A program made the position numbers and the translations under genes. From positions 40,538 through 104,537 of the forward strand of contig CALGDE010000132.1 in assembly GCA_937883785.1 (NCBI GenBank): DNA of 64,000 nt. Reading direction: 5' to 3'. This document shows positions 55,562 through 64,000 of this stretch, piece after piece. The notes beneath the pieces were generated by a model that saw only the letters and a list, made by a program, of their open reading frames with translations, ran no database searches and was not told the DNA's origin. Each line of letters starts with the position of its first letter. Within the stretch, counting starts at the first letter, position 1. This DNA is from an uncultured cyanobacterium. Lineage in GTDB: Bacteria > Cyanobacteriota > Cyanobacteriia > CACIAM-69d.

Positions 55562-55757
55562 AGGACAAGATGCGGTTTAAATAGGCGTTTGTAAATAAGA
55601 TCTAGCCCAGGGTTTTGGTACAAAGCGATTTTGATTCAAAACTCTGACGCCAGACTTCGACGAGTTTTTATCGACAGCGTCAAGAAGTGATAGCTGGCTC
55701 GTCCTAATTCAAACCAAGGTTAACCGATCGCACTGGACTTAGCAGAGAAATAAGCGT

Positions 55758-56639
55758 ATGGCAGAAAACAGGGGGCAATACGGGGCAAATAGGGACGGGA
55801 GAGACCCTGAAAAAGTCCCCCACAATCCTCTAGGCAATGTGCGAATTGTGCTTGTGGAGCCAGCGGGGCCACGCAATGTGGGCTCGGTGGCGCGGGTGAT
55901 GGCAAATTTTGGGATGGAGGCACTGGTGTTGGTGGCTCCCCAGTGCGATTACCTGGGGCAGGAGGCGCAAACTATGGCGGTTCATGCCAAGGAAATTTTG
56001 CGGCGGGCGACGGTGGTGGCGTCGGTGCCGGAGGCGTTGGTGGGCTGTCAGCGGTTGGCGGCGACCTTGGGGCGGGAGTTTGCAGGACGGGTGCCGGTGG
56101 AGGCGATCGCCCAAGTTTCCCCGTGGCTCTTAGCTCAAGATTTACCCTCCTCAAAACGCCCATCTACCGTCAGCGCGATTATTTTCGGGCGAGAAGATCA
56201 CGGGCTGAGTAACGATGATTTGCACTATGCTCAGCGGCTGGTGACAATTCCCACCGGGGCAGACTACGTCTCGTTGAATTTGGCCCAAGCGGTGGGCGTT
56301 TGTGCTTACGAGCTGAGGCGAACCGCCAATGAAAAGGAGTCCCCCTTAGAAGGAGAGCCGGGGGCGATCGCCCTAGAAAAGCAGCTCACCACAAAAGCAT
56401 CAAAACCGTTGGAATCACCGCAGCCTCCGGAAGACGCAGCCCCTTTCGAGCAACTGGAGGGATTTTATAACGACCTAGAAACGCTCCTGCTGGAGGTGGG
56501 GTATCTACATCCACATACGGCAAACAAGCGGATGAAAACCTTTCGCAACTTGTTTCATCGGGCACATCCCACCGCTCGTGAAGTAGCCATGGTAAGGGGC
56601 ATTCTACGCCAAGTTCGTTGGGCCATTAATCAGCCATAA
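55758..56639 (+). CDS. trmJ: TrmJ-like SPOUT RNA methyltransferase
   Basis: 293 residues. RIVLVEPAGPRNVGSVARVM, IIFGREDHGLSNDDL and IPTGADYVSLNLAQAVGVCA are the three SPOUT motifs of the TrmJ group (2'-O-methylation of tRNA position 32). A Pro/Glu-rich insert separates the catalytic domain from a C-terminal helical part. The first ~25 residues are not conserved. Confidence 0.9.
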   Translation: MAENRGQYGANRDGRDPEKVPHNPLGNVRIVLVEPAGPRNVGSVARVMANFGMEALVLVAPQCDYLGQEAQTMAVHAKEILRRATVVASVPEALVGCQRLAATLGREFAGRVPVEAIAQVSPWLLAQDLPSSKRPSTVSAIIFGREDHGLSNDDLHYAQRLVTIPTGADYVSLNLAQAVGVCAYELRRTANEKESPLEGEPGAIALEKQLTTKASKPLESPQPPEDAAPFEQLEGFYNDLETLLLEVGYLHPHTANKRMKTFRNLFHRAHPTAREVAMVRGILRQVRWAINQP

Positions 56640-56687
56640 ATCCCACCAATTGAGCTATTGAAAAAACTCAGCTCACCCAGATCTTGA

Positions 56688-57419
56688 CTAGTTAACATCA
56701 AGCGAAAAAGATGAAATACATCGATTTAGAGTAGTTTCCTCGGCATCAATATTCAGGACTTCAATATTATCAATGAGGTCAAAATATGAAAGCCTTGAAA
56801 TCGCCTCAAGATTATCGAACACAGGAATTCTATTTTCTTTGACTTTCGATTTCCAAACTAACGTCTGAGGATTGCCCAACCCATGAATAGTTCCATAGCT
56901 GAGGGCAGGGTAGAAATCATGGATTAGGAAAATCAGCTTGTAAACGTCTCCATGCCAGGCTTTACTACTCTCTGAATTGCAAATCCTTCTCATTCTTTTC
57001 GATCTCAACTTGTTATTAAGAGCAGAGAATGGATCATTCGGCAAAGTGTCGTCGATTAAAATAATCGACTTGTCGTGACTATGGGACAACACGTTGCAAA
57101 AGTCCCTATAGCTTTGTTCAAAGGTATGCAAGCTATCGATAAAAATAATATCTAGCTTTTCTTCCGTGTCGAGATCGCGAAAAAAATTATCAGAGATCCC
57201 TTTGAAATAGGTTTCACAAGGCTCGGTTCTGTCTTGATATTTAAAGCAAAATTCAGGATCCACCGCATACTTTACTTCAGCATTAACCTGTTTAAATGTT
57301 TTTCCTTTGAATACTCCAATTTCTAAGTAACTTTTGGCATCTAGCTGGTCGATTAGATAGTTTAATCGTCGAGCTGAATGGTGTAAATCTGCAAGGTTTT
57401 TATCAACAGTTCCATTCAT
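56688..57419 (-). CDS. Class I SAM-dependent methyltransferase
   Basis: 243 residues. SYLEIGVFKGKTFKQV is motif I and LDIIFIDSLHTFEQSYRDFC the acidic motif with His typical of the Methyltransf_24 group, often involved in glycan or lipopolysaccharide modification. AT-rich compared with neighbours, suggesting acquisition. Not in an operon. Substrate unknown. Confidence 0.8.
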   Translation of the reverse strand: MNGTVDKNLADLHHSARRLNYLIDQLDAKSYLEIGVFKGKTFKQVNAEVKYAVDPEFCFKYQDRTEPCETYFKGISDNFFRDLDTEEKLDIIFIDSLHTFEQSYRDFCNVLSHSHDKSIILIDDTLPNDPFSALNNKLRSKRMRRICNSESSKAWHGDVYKLIFLIHDFYPALSYGTIHGLGNPQTLVWKSKVKENRIPVFDNLEAISRLSYFDLIDNIEVLNIDAEETTLNRCISSFSLDVN

Positions 57420-57972
57420 TTTTTATGGCTTAAAAAGTGAATAGTGTTATTGTGTCCTTTATTTTTTCGCAAGGCTAGGAAACGTTATAAATTCGCATCA
57501 AAGCCTTCGGGCAATGCTGAACCCTGCTTAAAAAATAATTGGGAACTGTGGTGAAGAGCCTATGGTAAGAAGCCTATGGTTTAGACCCTTGAGATTTCAT
57601 CGACTTCAGAGGTCAAAAGCTCTCAAAGGATTTAACTGTAGAAAATCCTCCATAGAAAGATTGATTTATTGCGATCAATTTATGGGATTGCCTGAGAGGT
57701 TTCGTCAATTGGTTGCCCTTCAAAAATTCGTTTCCCACAATGTCTAATCAAACCTTGATCAGCTCGCTGTGATAAACCGACAGTGCGGTGCAGGGGCTGC
57801 CTGCTTTTGAGGTGGGGAGTGGTTGATGACAATCCCTGAGTTCCTCCGACTTGGCAGTAATTAGTGCTCCAGCAATATTCCGATAATGCTCAGGAAGTTA
57901 ATGCTCATTAATTCTCAAAAAGTAGAATAGAATGCTGTTCAAAGTGGGATTGGCGCATGGGGACGATATACC
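57420..57972. other. Intergenic gap, nothing recognised
   Basis: About 550 bp between two divergently transcribed genes. A 61-codon plus-strand frame at 57562 is not convincing. Confidence 0.4.
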
Positions 57973-59556
57973 TTGGCTGAAACAAATTGGTCTTCGCACA
58001 CAACATCGACACCCAGTTCAGAGCGTTCTTCGGGACAGGCTCGATCGCCTCAGTCATCTCAAATTCCCCCTTTCCAAACCTCCTCTGTCGATTTACCGCG
58101 TAACCTGCCGTCATCACCACCGCCCGAATCCCGAAACCCTCGACGGCGATCGCTACCGGTGCGCCGTAAACTAACCCTCCTGCAGCGGCTAGTGTTGGGA
58201 TTAGAGTCTGTTGTTATTGCGATCGCCTCAAAATTGCCTGAAAAGTCCAGCCGTCCCCAGCCCCTTGATAACTCTGGCCGAAGCCGCAATGGTCGCCGAG
58301 GTCGTAGATCCCCGCAGCGCCCACCGGATCCTCGGGAACAGCAGCCCTTTGGGCGTTTTCCTTTGTCGGACGCTCCCACTAATAACTACGGCAATAGTTA
58401 CGGAAACACCTACGGCAATGACCCAGAAGCGTCGCCGCCCGCGTCTTTTCCCGATCCCTTTTCGCCGTCGCCTCAGTCTCCCCAAGCCCCCGGCGATCAT
58501 CGCAGAAGTCGTCGTTCTAGTTCAGATACCATTCCTCTTTGGCTGCAGGCAGCTCGCACGGGGATTGTCGGTGTTGGACTGGGGGCCATTGTTGGCACGG
58601 TGATGTTGGCGATTGACCCGGCAACGCGCCAAACTGCTTCTTCCAACACCGCCGGTTTGCCCATTGCTTCCAGCGCCTTCGAGTCTGGCAATTCACCGGG
58701 CATCACCGCCAACGCCTCGAACGCTGGCGCCCCTATTCCCGCCGCTAACCCGTTTACGAAGCAGCACCAGGGGCTTCAGAAAAAGGTGAAAGCGGTGGTG
58801 GATAAGTACAAAGGGCTAAGCGCTCGGGTGGCGATCGTTGACCTGGATACGGGGGATTACGCCGTTTGGAACGATACGGTGTCGTCCCGGGCAGCGAGCA
58901 CTATCAAAGCGCCGGTGCTGGTGGCGTTTTTTCAAGAGGTTGATGCAGGACGCACAACGCTGGATCAGCCGATTACCCTGGAAAAGCGACTGCTGACGGG
59001 GGAAGCGGGGGTGTTGCAATACCAGCAGCCGGGCACGAAAATTACGGCGTTGGAAGTGCTGAATAAGATGATCGTCATCAGCGACAATGCGGCAACAAAT
59101 TTAGCCATTAATCATCTGGGGGGAGCGGCGGCGCTTAATGAACGCTTCCGCCAGTGGGGGCTCCAGGAAACCACCATTCGCACTTGGCTGCCGGATATTG
59201 GTGGCACGAATACGGTTACGGCGCGGGATATGGCGTTATTGTTCTATCGCCTCCATCGCGGTGAGCTAGTGAGTTTGCGATCGCGCGATCGCCTCCTAGC
59301 CATCCTGCGTAACACTCGCAACCGCAGCTTGCTCAATCAAGGGCTTGGCAAAGGTGCAAGCATCGCCCACAAAACTGGCACTTTAGGGAGCACCTTGGCG
59401 GATGTGGGGCTGGTGGATGCGCCTAATGGTCGGCGCTATGCGATCGCGGCGATCGTGCATCGTCCCCGTAATGACGCCCGTGCTGGTCAGTTGATCCGCG
59501 AACTGTCAAAAACTGCCTATCAACATTTTTCAAACCTGAAACCCCTGGCGCGTTAA
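57973..59556 (+). CDS. Membrane-anchored serine hydrolase, class A beta-lactamase fold
   Basis: 527 residues from TTG. Residues 1-190 are Pro/Ser/Arg-rich and probably cytoplasmic; one membrane segment follows (TGIVGVGLGAIVGTVMLAID). The C-terminal domain has STIK (309-312), SDN (370-372) and KTG (467-469), spaced as in class A beta-lactamases. It could be a beta-lactamase, a peptidoglycan-acting esterase or a related hydrolase; the long cytoplasmic tail is unusual for a secreted antibiotic-resistance enzyme. Confidence 0.83.
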   Translation: MAETNWSSHTTSTPSSERSSGQARSPQSSQIPPFQTSSVDLPRNLPSSPPPESRNPRRRSLPVRRKLTLLQRLVLGLESVVIAIASKLPEKSSRPQPLDNSGRSRNGRRGRRSPQRPPDPREQQPFGRFPLSDAPTNNYGNSYGNTYGNDPEASPPASFPDPFSPSPQSPQAPGDHRRSRRSSSDTIPLWLQAARTGIVGVGLGAIVGTVMLAIDPATRQTASSNTAGLPIASSAFESGNSPGITANASNAGAPIPAANPFTKQHQGLQKKVKAVVDKYKGLSARVAIVDLDTGDYAVWNDTVSSRAASTIKAPVLVAFFQEVDAGRTTLDQPITLEKRLLTGEAGVLQYQQPGTKITALEVLNKMIVISDNAATNLAINHLGGAAALNERFRQWGLQETTIRTWLPDIGGTNTVTARDMALLFYRLHRGELVSLRSRDRLLAILRNTRNRSLLNQGLGKGASIAHKTGTLGSTLADVGLVDAPNGRRYAIAAIVHRPRNDARAGQLIRELSKTAYQHFSNLKPLAR

Positions 59557-59603
59557 TCTGGAGTGTAAACAAAAATTACACCTCAGTTAGCGTCGCCACC
59601 CCC

Positions 59604-61241
59604 GTGTCAGCTTCTCCCTTTGACGACGAGATTGTGTTGTTCGACGCCGTTTCGGCAGCTTCCGACGCAGTCCCCACCATCTTCGCTTTCCCCAACGCCT
59701 ACACCATCGGCATTACCAGCCTGGGCTATCAAGTGGTGTGGGCAACGCTGGCCGGGCGATCAGATTTGGACGTGGCGCGACTGTTTATGGATGCCCAGGA
59801 GCCGCTGCCGTCGTCGTCGGAGTTATTGGGCTTTTCCCTGTCCTGGGAGCTGGATTATGCCAATGTGCTGACCCTGCTGGAGCGGTTGGGGATTCCCAGG
59901 AAAAGTGGCGATCGCACCGAAAACCATCCCATCATCTTCGGCGGCGGTCCAGTACTTACGGGCAACCCTGAGCCGTTTGCGGATTTTTTTGACGTGATTT
60001 TGCTCGGCGACGGCGAAGTTATCCTCGACAAATTTATTGATGGCTATCAGGCAGTTCGGGGGAGCGATCGCCAAACCCAGCTCGAAAAACTGGCGCAGAT
60101 CCCCGGCCTGTACGTTCCCCAGCTCTACACCGTTGAGTACACCGCCCCCGACGGTCCCATTGCCAGCATTAAGCCCACCAGCGCCGCCGTTCCCGAAACC
60201 GTCACCAAACAAACCCACCGCAGCAATACCCTGTCAGCATCCACTGTTGTTACACCGCAAGCCGCCTGGGAAAATATTTTTATGGTGGAAACGGTACGCA
60301 GTTGCCCAGAAATGTGCCGCTTTTGCCTCGCCAGCTACCTAACGCTGCCGTTCCGCACCGCTGACCTGGAGCAGTCCCTAATCCCAGCTATTGATCGCGG
60401 ATTCGCCGTCACCAACCGCATCGGACTGCTGGGCGCATCGGTCACCCAACACCCGGAATTCGACACCCTAATCGACCGCCTCGCCAGCCCCACCTACGAC
60501 GGAATGCGCCTCAGCGTCTCCTCCGTGCGCGCCAACACCATCACCGAAAAATTTGCCCGTGTCCTCAGCCAGCGCGACTCGCGATCAGTCACCATCGCCG
60601 TAGAAAGTGGCTCCCAGCGTGTCCGCAATATCATCAACAAAAAGCTAGAAACCGACGAAATTATCAGCGCTGCTCAGCAGGCTAAAGCCGGCGGACTGAA
60701 AGCCATGAAGTTGTACGGCATGGCGGGGCTACCGGAAGAAACCGACGATGATCTGCAAGAAACCGTAGACTTAATGTTGCGCCTAAAAAAAGCCGCCCCC
60801 GGTCTGAAGCTAACCCTAGGATGTAGCACCTTCGTCCCCAAATCCCATACTCCATTCCAATGGTTTGGCGTCAATCCTGAAGCCCAAAAGCGGCTGAAAT
60901 TTTTACAAAAAAAGCTGCGGTCAAAGGGCATCGATTTTCGCCCTGAGAGCTACAAATGGTCGATTGTTCAGGCGTTGATTTCTCGGGGCGATCGCCGCCT
61001 AACCCCCCTGCTGGAAAAAGTGCGCGAATACGGCATGGGCAACACGGACAACCCAGACCACATTTCCACCGGCACCTACCGCCGCGCCTTCAAAGACCTA
61101 AAAGGCACCCTGCCCACCCTGGATTACTACGTCCACCGCGATTGGGAACTCGACGAAGTTTTACCGTGGCAGCATCTTCAGGGACCGGTAACGTTGCCCG
61201 CCTTGCAGAAACATCGAGAGGTGGCGATCGCTCAGGCATAG
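59604..61241 (+). CDS. B12-binding-like radical SAM protein
   Basis: 545 residues from GTG. N-terminal Rossmann-like region resembling a cobalamin-binding domain (FAFPNAYTIGITSLGYQVVW, then IIFGGGPVLTGNPEPFADFF). Radical SAM core with cluster motif CPEMCRFC and the strand AVESGSQRVRNIINKKLETD. Related to uncharacterised cyanobacterial radical SAM enzymes; the reaction is unknown. The B12-ligand motif DxHxxG is not seen, so cobalamin use is uncertain. Confidence 0.85.
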   Translation: MSASPFDDEIVLFDAVSAASDAVPTIFAFPNAYTIGITSLGYQVVWATLAGRSDLDVARLFMDAQEPLPSSSELLGFSLSWELDYANVLTLLERLGIPRKSGDRTENHPIIFGGGPVLTGNPEPFADFFDVILLGDGEVILDKFIDGYQAVRGSDRQTQLEKLAQIPGLYVPQLYTVEYTAPDGPIASIKPTSAAVPETVTKQTHRSNTLSASTVVTPQAAWENIFMVETVRSCPEMCRFCLASYLTLPFRTADLEQSLIPAIDRGFAVTNRIGLLGASVTQHPEFDTLIDRLASPTYDGMRLSVSSVRANTITEKFARVLSQRDSRSVTIAVESGSQRVRNIINKKLETDEIISAAQQAKAGGLKAMKLYGMAGLPEETDDDLQETVDLMLRLKKAAPGLKLTLGCSTFVPKSHTPFQWFGVNPEAQKRLKFLQKKLRSKGIDFRPESYKWSIVQALISRGDRRLTPLLEKVREYGMGNTDNPDHISTGTYRRAFKDLKGTLPTLDYYVHRDWELDEVLPWQHLQGPVTLPALQKHREVAIAQA

Positions 61242-61325
61242 GACTGGAAATCAGTTCTGGGCATTGGCGATCGCTACAATAAAAAAATGGAAACCGAGCC
61301 GTGACCATTGCGGAGAACGACCCCC

Positions 61326-61454
61326 ATGGTTTTATTCGTTAATAAATTCCTGCCTACTGCTACCGAACTGCCTTGCTCGGACGATGCGCCTGTGGATAAC
61401 GAAGACCAGAATCTTCTGCCCAATTTATTGCTGATGTTGCTGGCGGAAATTTGA
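61326..61454 (+). pseudogene. Remnant of a Uma2-family protein
   Basis: A 42-codon frame reads LPCSDDAPVDNEDQNLLPNL followed by LLMLLAEI and a stop. This matches the N-terminal part of Uma2-family putative nucleases, where a conserved WxDRxDWFFGVDM follows. After the stop GDCFGGYFNIK looks like a decayed version of that continuation, then further stops. Full-length members have about 200 residues or more. Confidence 0.6.
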
Positions 61455-61602
61455 GGCGATTGCTTTGGCGGGTACTTCAATATTAAGGTGGAGCGTTGAA
61501 GGGAGGGCAAGCTACTCGGCTAAGTACGGAGGGCTTCTCTACAATCGCAGGGAATCGATCCAACGCAACTGCCGGAATAAACCTTGAAGCGATCGCCCCA
61601 GA

Positions 61603-61965
61603 ATGAGTCAACGACAAAGATTAACGAATGAAAATATCAACATCTTGTTCGTATGCTCAATGAATAAGTGGCGCAGCCCAACGGCGGAAAAAACTTATAG
61701 AAATCAGCCGTTGATCAATGTTCGCTCCGCAGGCACAAGCTCTAAAGCCAAACGCCATGTGTCCGCAAAAGATCTGAAGTGGGCAGACTTGGTGATTGCC
61801 ATGGAATCGAAGCATGTTCAGCGCCTAAAAGCTGACTTTCCAAACCCCATGCGCTACGTGGAAGTTCATATCTTGGATGTGGAGGACCGGTACGAATATA
61901 TGCACCCGCAGCTTGTGGAAGAGTTGCGAGGCGCGATCGCTCCAATTTTGGAAAGCCACGTTTAA
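61603..61965 (+). CDS. Low-molecular-weight protein tyrosine phosphatase-like protein
   Basis: 120 residues. NINILFVCSMNKWRSPTAEK contains a CxxxxxRS P-loop; VRSAGTSSKAKRHVSAKDLK, VIAMESKHVQRL and HILDVEDRYEYM follow. Shorter than classical LMW-PTPs (about 150 residues). Phosphatase activity is plausible because the Cys and Arg are kept. Convergent with the next gene. Confidence 0.82.
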   Translation: MSQRQRLTNENINILFVCSMNKWRSPTAEKTYRNQPLINVRSAGTSSKAKRHVSAKDLKWADLVIAMESKHVQRLKADFPNPMRYVEVHILDVEDRYEYMHPQLVEELRGAIAPILESHV

Positions 61966-62043
61966 CCATCGAGACGAGTCCCGTGGCTTTGGCTGGGTTG
62001 AAAGGGCTGGACTCGATCTGGCTTAATTGCCGACAAAAACAAT

Positions 62044-62083
62044 GAAGCGATCGCCCCTTCATCGTAGTTGAGGCGATCGCTTC
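62044..62083. terminator. HIP1-based hairpin between convergent genes
   Basis: GAAGCGATCGCC (62044-62055) pairs perfectly with GGCGATCGCTTC (62072-62083). Each arm contains a HIP1 octamer. No T-run, but the position between two stop codons suggests a shared transcription end. Confidence 0.6.
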
Positions 62084-62122
62084 AAATGTCGTATGTAGCC
62101 AAAAGCTTTTTGGGCTAGAGCG

Positions 62123-63322
62123 CTACTGGGACAAGCTTTGGGCGTAGGCTAGATTCTTCTCGTAAGTGGGAATCCGATCCTGAGCCGTTGCGTAGTTGGC
62201 GTCAGTTTGCGGTACCTCCTTCATGGCGTTTACCGCCGCCTGCCATGCCTGAGCCACAGCGGACCATTCGGCGGGAGTTGTTGCCGTTTGGGCTAGCTGA
62301 GACGCTTTGATTGCTTGACGCACACCCACATTGAACGAAGGCTCAGCGGGAGCTGTGGTTGCTGCCGGGCTCGGTGCCGCTTGGGGAGCCGCCGCCGGGC
62401 TTGGGCTTGCTGCCGGCGCTGGGCTTGCCTCAGCCACCGGATCGCCTTCCCCGGCAGGGGACTCAGCCGCCGCGGGAGTTTCATCACCGGCTGCGGACGC
62501 GGGAGACTCAGCCGCGACCGGGCTTTCCTCCGGTGAAGCCTCAGGATCTGTACCCTCGCCCCCTTCCCCTGCTTCCGTTGCAGCAGGATCAGTAGCTGCC
62601 GGGTCTGCCGCCGGATCCGTTGCTACCCCATCATCAGGAGCACCAGCGGGCGTCGGAATATTTTGACGGATTGACTCCGGCAACATCGCAATTAGGGGAT
62701 TGAAATAACCCTCCTGGAAGAAGTACCAACCGCCTCCCAATACTGCCGCCAGCAAAAGCAGCAGCACAATGGGCGAAGTACTCGATTTCTTCTTCTCAGG
62801 GGCAGGAGCTTCCTCTTGCATATCATCCATTGATTCATCCCCATCAATACTATCGGCAAAGTCATTGCTAGCACCAAAGTCGTTGTCCGCCATTTCGTTG
62901 GCATAAACGTCTTCTAAACTCATGGCTTCGTCACCGGGAAGATCCCCATCATCAATGGGTGGCGGCGCATTCATTGGCTCGTCCATTCCCGATAAACCAG
63001 CAGAACCAAAGTTTGTCCCGCCGCCTTCGTTTAGGGGAATTTCTTCCGTCCACTCCGATAGCAAGCTGCCTTGCTGTCGCCAGTCCACCTGAACAGATCG
63101 CAGGGACGAAATATCCAGCTCCATCATGCCCTTGCGAATAAAGGCCACAACCGCCTCGCGATTCACTGGCTGCGCCCCTTCCAGGGTGACTAAAAGTGTG
63201 TCGCCTTCTTCCTGGGCGCTAACTTCAATACCCTTGCTTTGGAGCGATCGCCGCATAAGGTAAGCGATCGCATCAGGGTCGCCCTGCTTGGCGCGTTCAA
63301 GATATGGATTAGATGAGGTCAT
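62123..63322 (-). CDS. Membrane protein with shared N-terminal domain and Ala/Pro-rich linker
   Basis: 399 residues. Residues 1-95 (YLERAKQGDPDAIAYLMRRS, then VTLEGAQPVNREAVVAFIRK) are homologous to the N-terminus of the protein at 51814-53517. An acidic segment, one membrane helix (SPIVLLLLLAAVLGGGWYFF, about residue 185), a long Ala/Glu/Pro/Ser linker and a C-terminal helical domain (VRQAIKASQLAQTATTPAEW, then YATAQDRIPTYEKNLAYAQS) follow. Topology suggests an N-in single-pass protein with the last domain in the periplasm. Function unknown. Confidence 0.75.
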   Translation of the reverse strand: MTSSNPYLERAKQGDPDAIAYLMRRSLQSKGIEVSAQEEGDTLLVTLEGAQPVNREAVVAFIRKGMMELDISSLRSVQVDWRQQGSLLSEWTEEIPLNEGGGTNFGSAGLSGMDEPMNAPPPIDDGDLPGDEAMSLEDVYANEMADNDFGASNDFADSIDGDESMDDMQEEAPAPEKKKSSTSPIVLLLLLAAVLGGGWYFFQEGYFNPLIAMLPESIRQNIPTPAGAPDDGVATDPAADPAATDPAATEAGEGGEGTDPEASPEESPVAAESPASAAGDETPAAAESPAGEGDPVAEASPAPAASPSPAAAPQAAPSPAATTAPAEPSFNVGVRQAIKASQLAQTATTPAEWSAVAQAWQAAVNAMKEVPQTDANYATAQDRIPTYEKNLAYAQSLSQ

Positions 63323-64000
63323 CGAAACACAAATAAACGAGGTGACCGAAAATTAAAACTCAGAAGAATTAAAACTCAAAGAGGATTAAAACTCAAAAAG
63401 TACGTCTTTAGAAGAGTAAGTGACTGGGGCGCAAGCCCTTGGACAACGTTTGGGTAACGCTCCGTGACCTTAGCCGAATTAAACTTACCCTATCGCTTTT
63501 ATCGCCTAAGACTCAGAGAACGTCCACTATTAAGGCTAATTCTTGGGGCAAATACAGTCGCGGTTCGTTAAAACTTCCCTTTCTAAAGGGATCTTTGAAA
63601 CAATGCCCTAGGCGGAGTTCTGAGGTTCTGTTCCTAACTATTCTTCGATACCTAATCTAGCGAAGTCCTTGTCTTGAAAATGCTCTGAAAGCTAGGACGT
63701 GTCATCAGCTAATCGCCAGAAGTCTTACGCAGTGGGGAGTCCATGCCCTTTCAAAATAAAAAATGCTGGGCGCTGAAACCCTAGTAGCTTTTGGCTTTGA
63801 GATTTATTGGCTTAGGGATCTACTGGCTTTGAAATTTAAATAATGACAGCCCCCAGTGAGCGCCATCAATCGTCGAAAATCACACAACGCAGATTTCACG
63901 GTGGATTTTGAGTCCCGCTTATGGGCTCCAGCAATTACTAAAAATTTGGGCGTTGCAGGATTGAGAGATGATGGGAAGTGATCAGCCATCGAATCCAAAC
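63323..64000. other. Window end without a recognised gene
   Basis: Holds repeat copy E. 63323-63692 shows AAAACTCA-type short repeats near 63355-63395 but no ORF with family features. The last 140 bp contain a minus-strand frame entering from beyond the window that runs into the repeat; not called. Confidence 0.4.
63693..63855 (+). repeat. Two-hairpin MITE-like repeat, copy E (longer)
   Basis: Starts TAGGACGTGTCATCAGC and ends AAATTTAAATAATGACAGCCCCCA. Right stem CTGGGCGCTG/CAGCCCCCAG. About 30 bp longer than the other copies because TTGGCTTTGAGATTT-like sequence is duplicated near its right end. Confidence 0.78.

Noticed and set aside
63804..63998. 64-codon minus-strand frame at the window end
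   Set aside because: Its C-terminal part is encoded by repeat copy E and the rest cannot be judged without upstream sequence.

Overview
The window is chromosomal DNA from a cyanobacterium. The evidence is the very frequent HIP1 octamer GCGATCGC and markers that are cyanobacterial or plastid-lineage: Thf1/Psb29, an HHL1-like protein, cytochrome cM, GUN4, DUF3370, a cyanoexosortase B pair, XisH/XisI and LpxD. I could not fix the genus. No rRNA, tRNA, CRISPR array or intact insertion sequence was seen.

Layout. 1-1.5 kb: end of a lipoprotein-like gene, then thf1. 2-6.1 kb: an envelope locus of cyanoexosortase B, its associated protein and an SLBB polysaccharide-export protein, with a copy of a two-hairpin repeat in or beside every gap. 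A probable exosortase substrate (PEP-CTERM protein) lies at 19.4 kb. 6.3-26.1 kb: mostly housekeeping genes (der, GT2 glycosyltransferase, MacB-type ATPase, ArsA/Get3-like ATPase, LprI-like protein, HAD phosphatase, clpB, GNAT, cytM, secreted GUN4 protein, mnmE, pth, lpxD, DUF6765).

26.3-32.2 kb: a compact co-directional accessory island. It holds an EAD1-AAA/STAND NTPase, XisH, XisI, a HigA-like protein without its HTH, MntA nucleotidyltransferase, HepT toxin and a large membrane-anchored NTPase. A repeat-rich segment bounded by perfect 19-bp inverted repeats and carrying a DUF4259 gene follows (32.4-33.4 kb). 33.5-36.7 kb: an HxlR regulator divergent from an enoyl-CoA hydratase/LLM/SDR operon, with a palindromic operator candidate. 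36.8-43.4 kb: DUF3370, tgt with a 54-residue DUF2256 gene behind it, HHL1-like, an RRM protein with a clear terminator, and phosphoglucomutase/phosphomannomutase. 44-47.8 kb: two large probably secreted repeat proteins, convergent on a strong bidirectional terminator.

48.1-51.1 kb: a second accessory patch, visibly AT-rich, with an HTH-NACHT (bacterial NLR-like) NTPase, a divergent 76-residue one-helix membrane protein and a DUF2442 protein. 51.1-63.3 kb: coiled-coil protein, a TPR protein interrupted by a repeat also found in the neighbouring intergenic region, mltA, trmJ-like, an AT-rich methyltransferase, a class A beta-lactamase-fold protein, a radical SAM protein, a decayed Uma2 remnant, an LMW-PTP-like protein and a membrane protein sharing its N-terminal domain with the TPR protein. 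The best candidates for something undescribed are the EAD1/XisHI/MntA-HepT/membrane-NTPase island, the NACHT patch and the two-hairpin repeat family.
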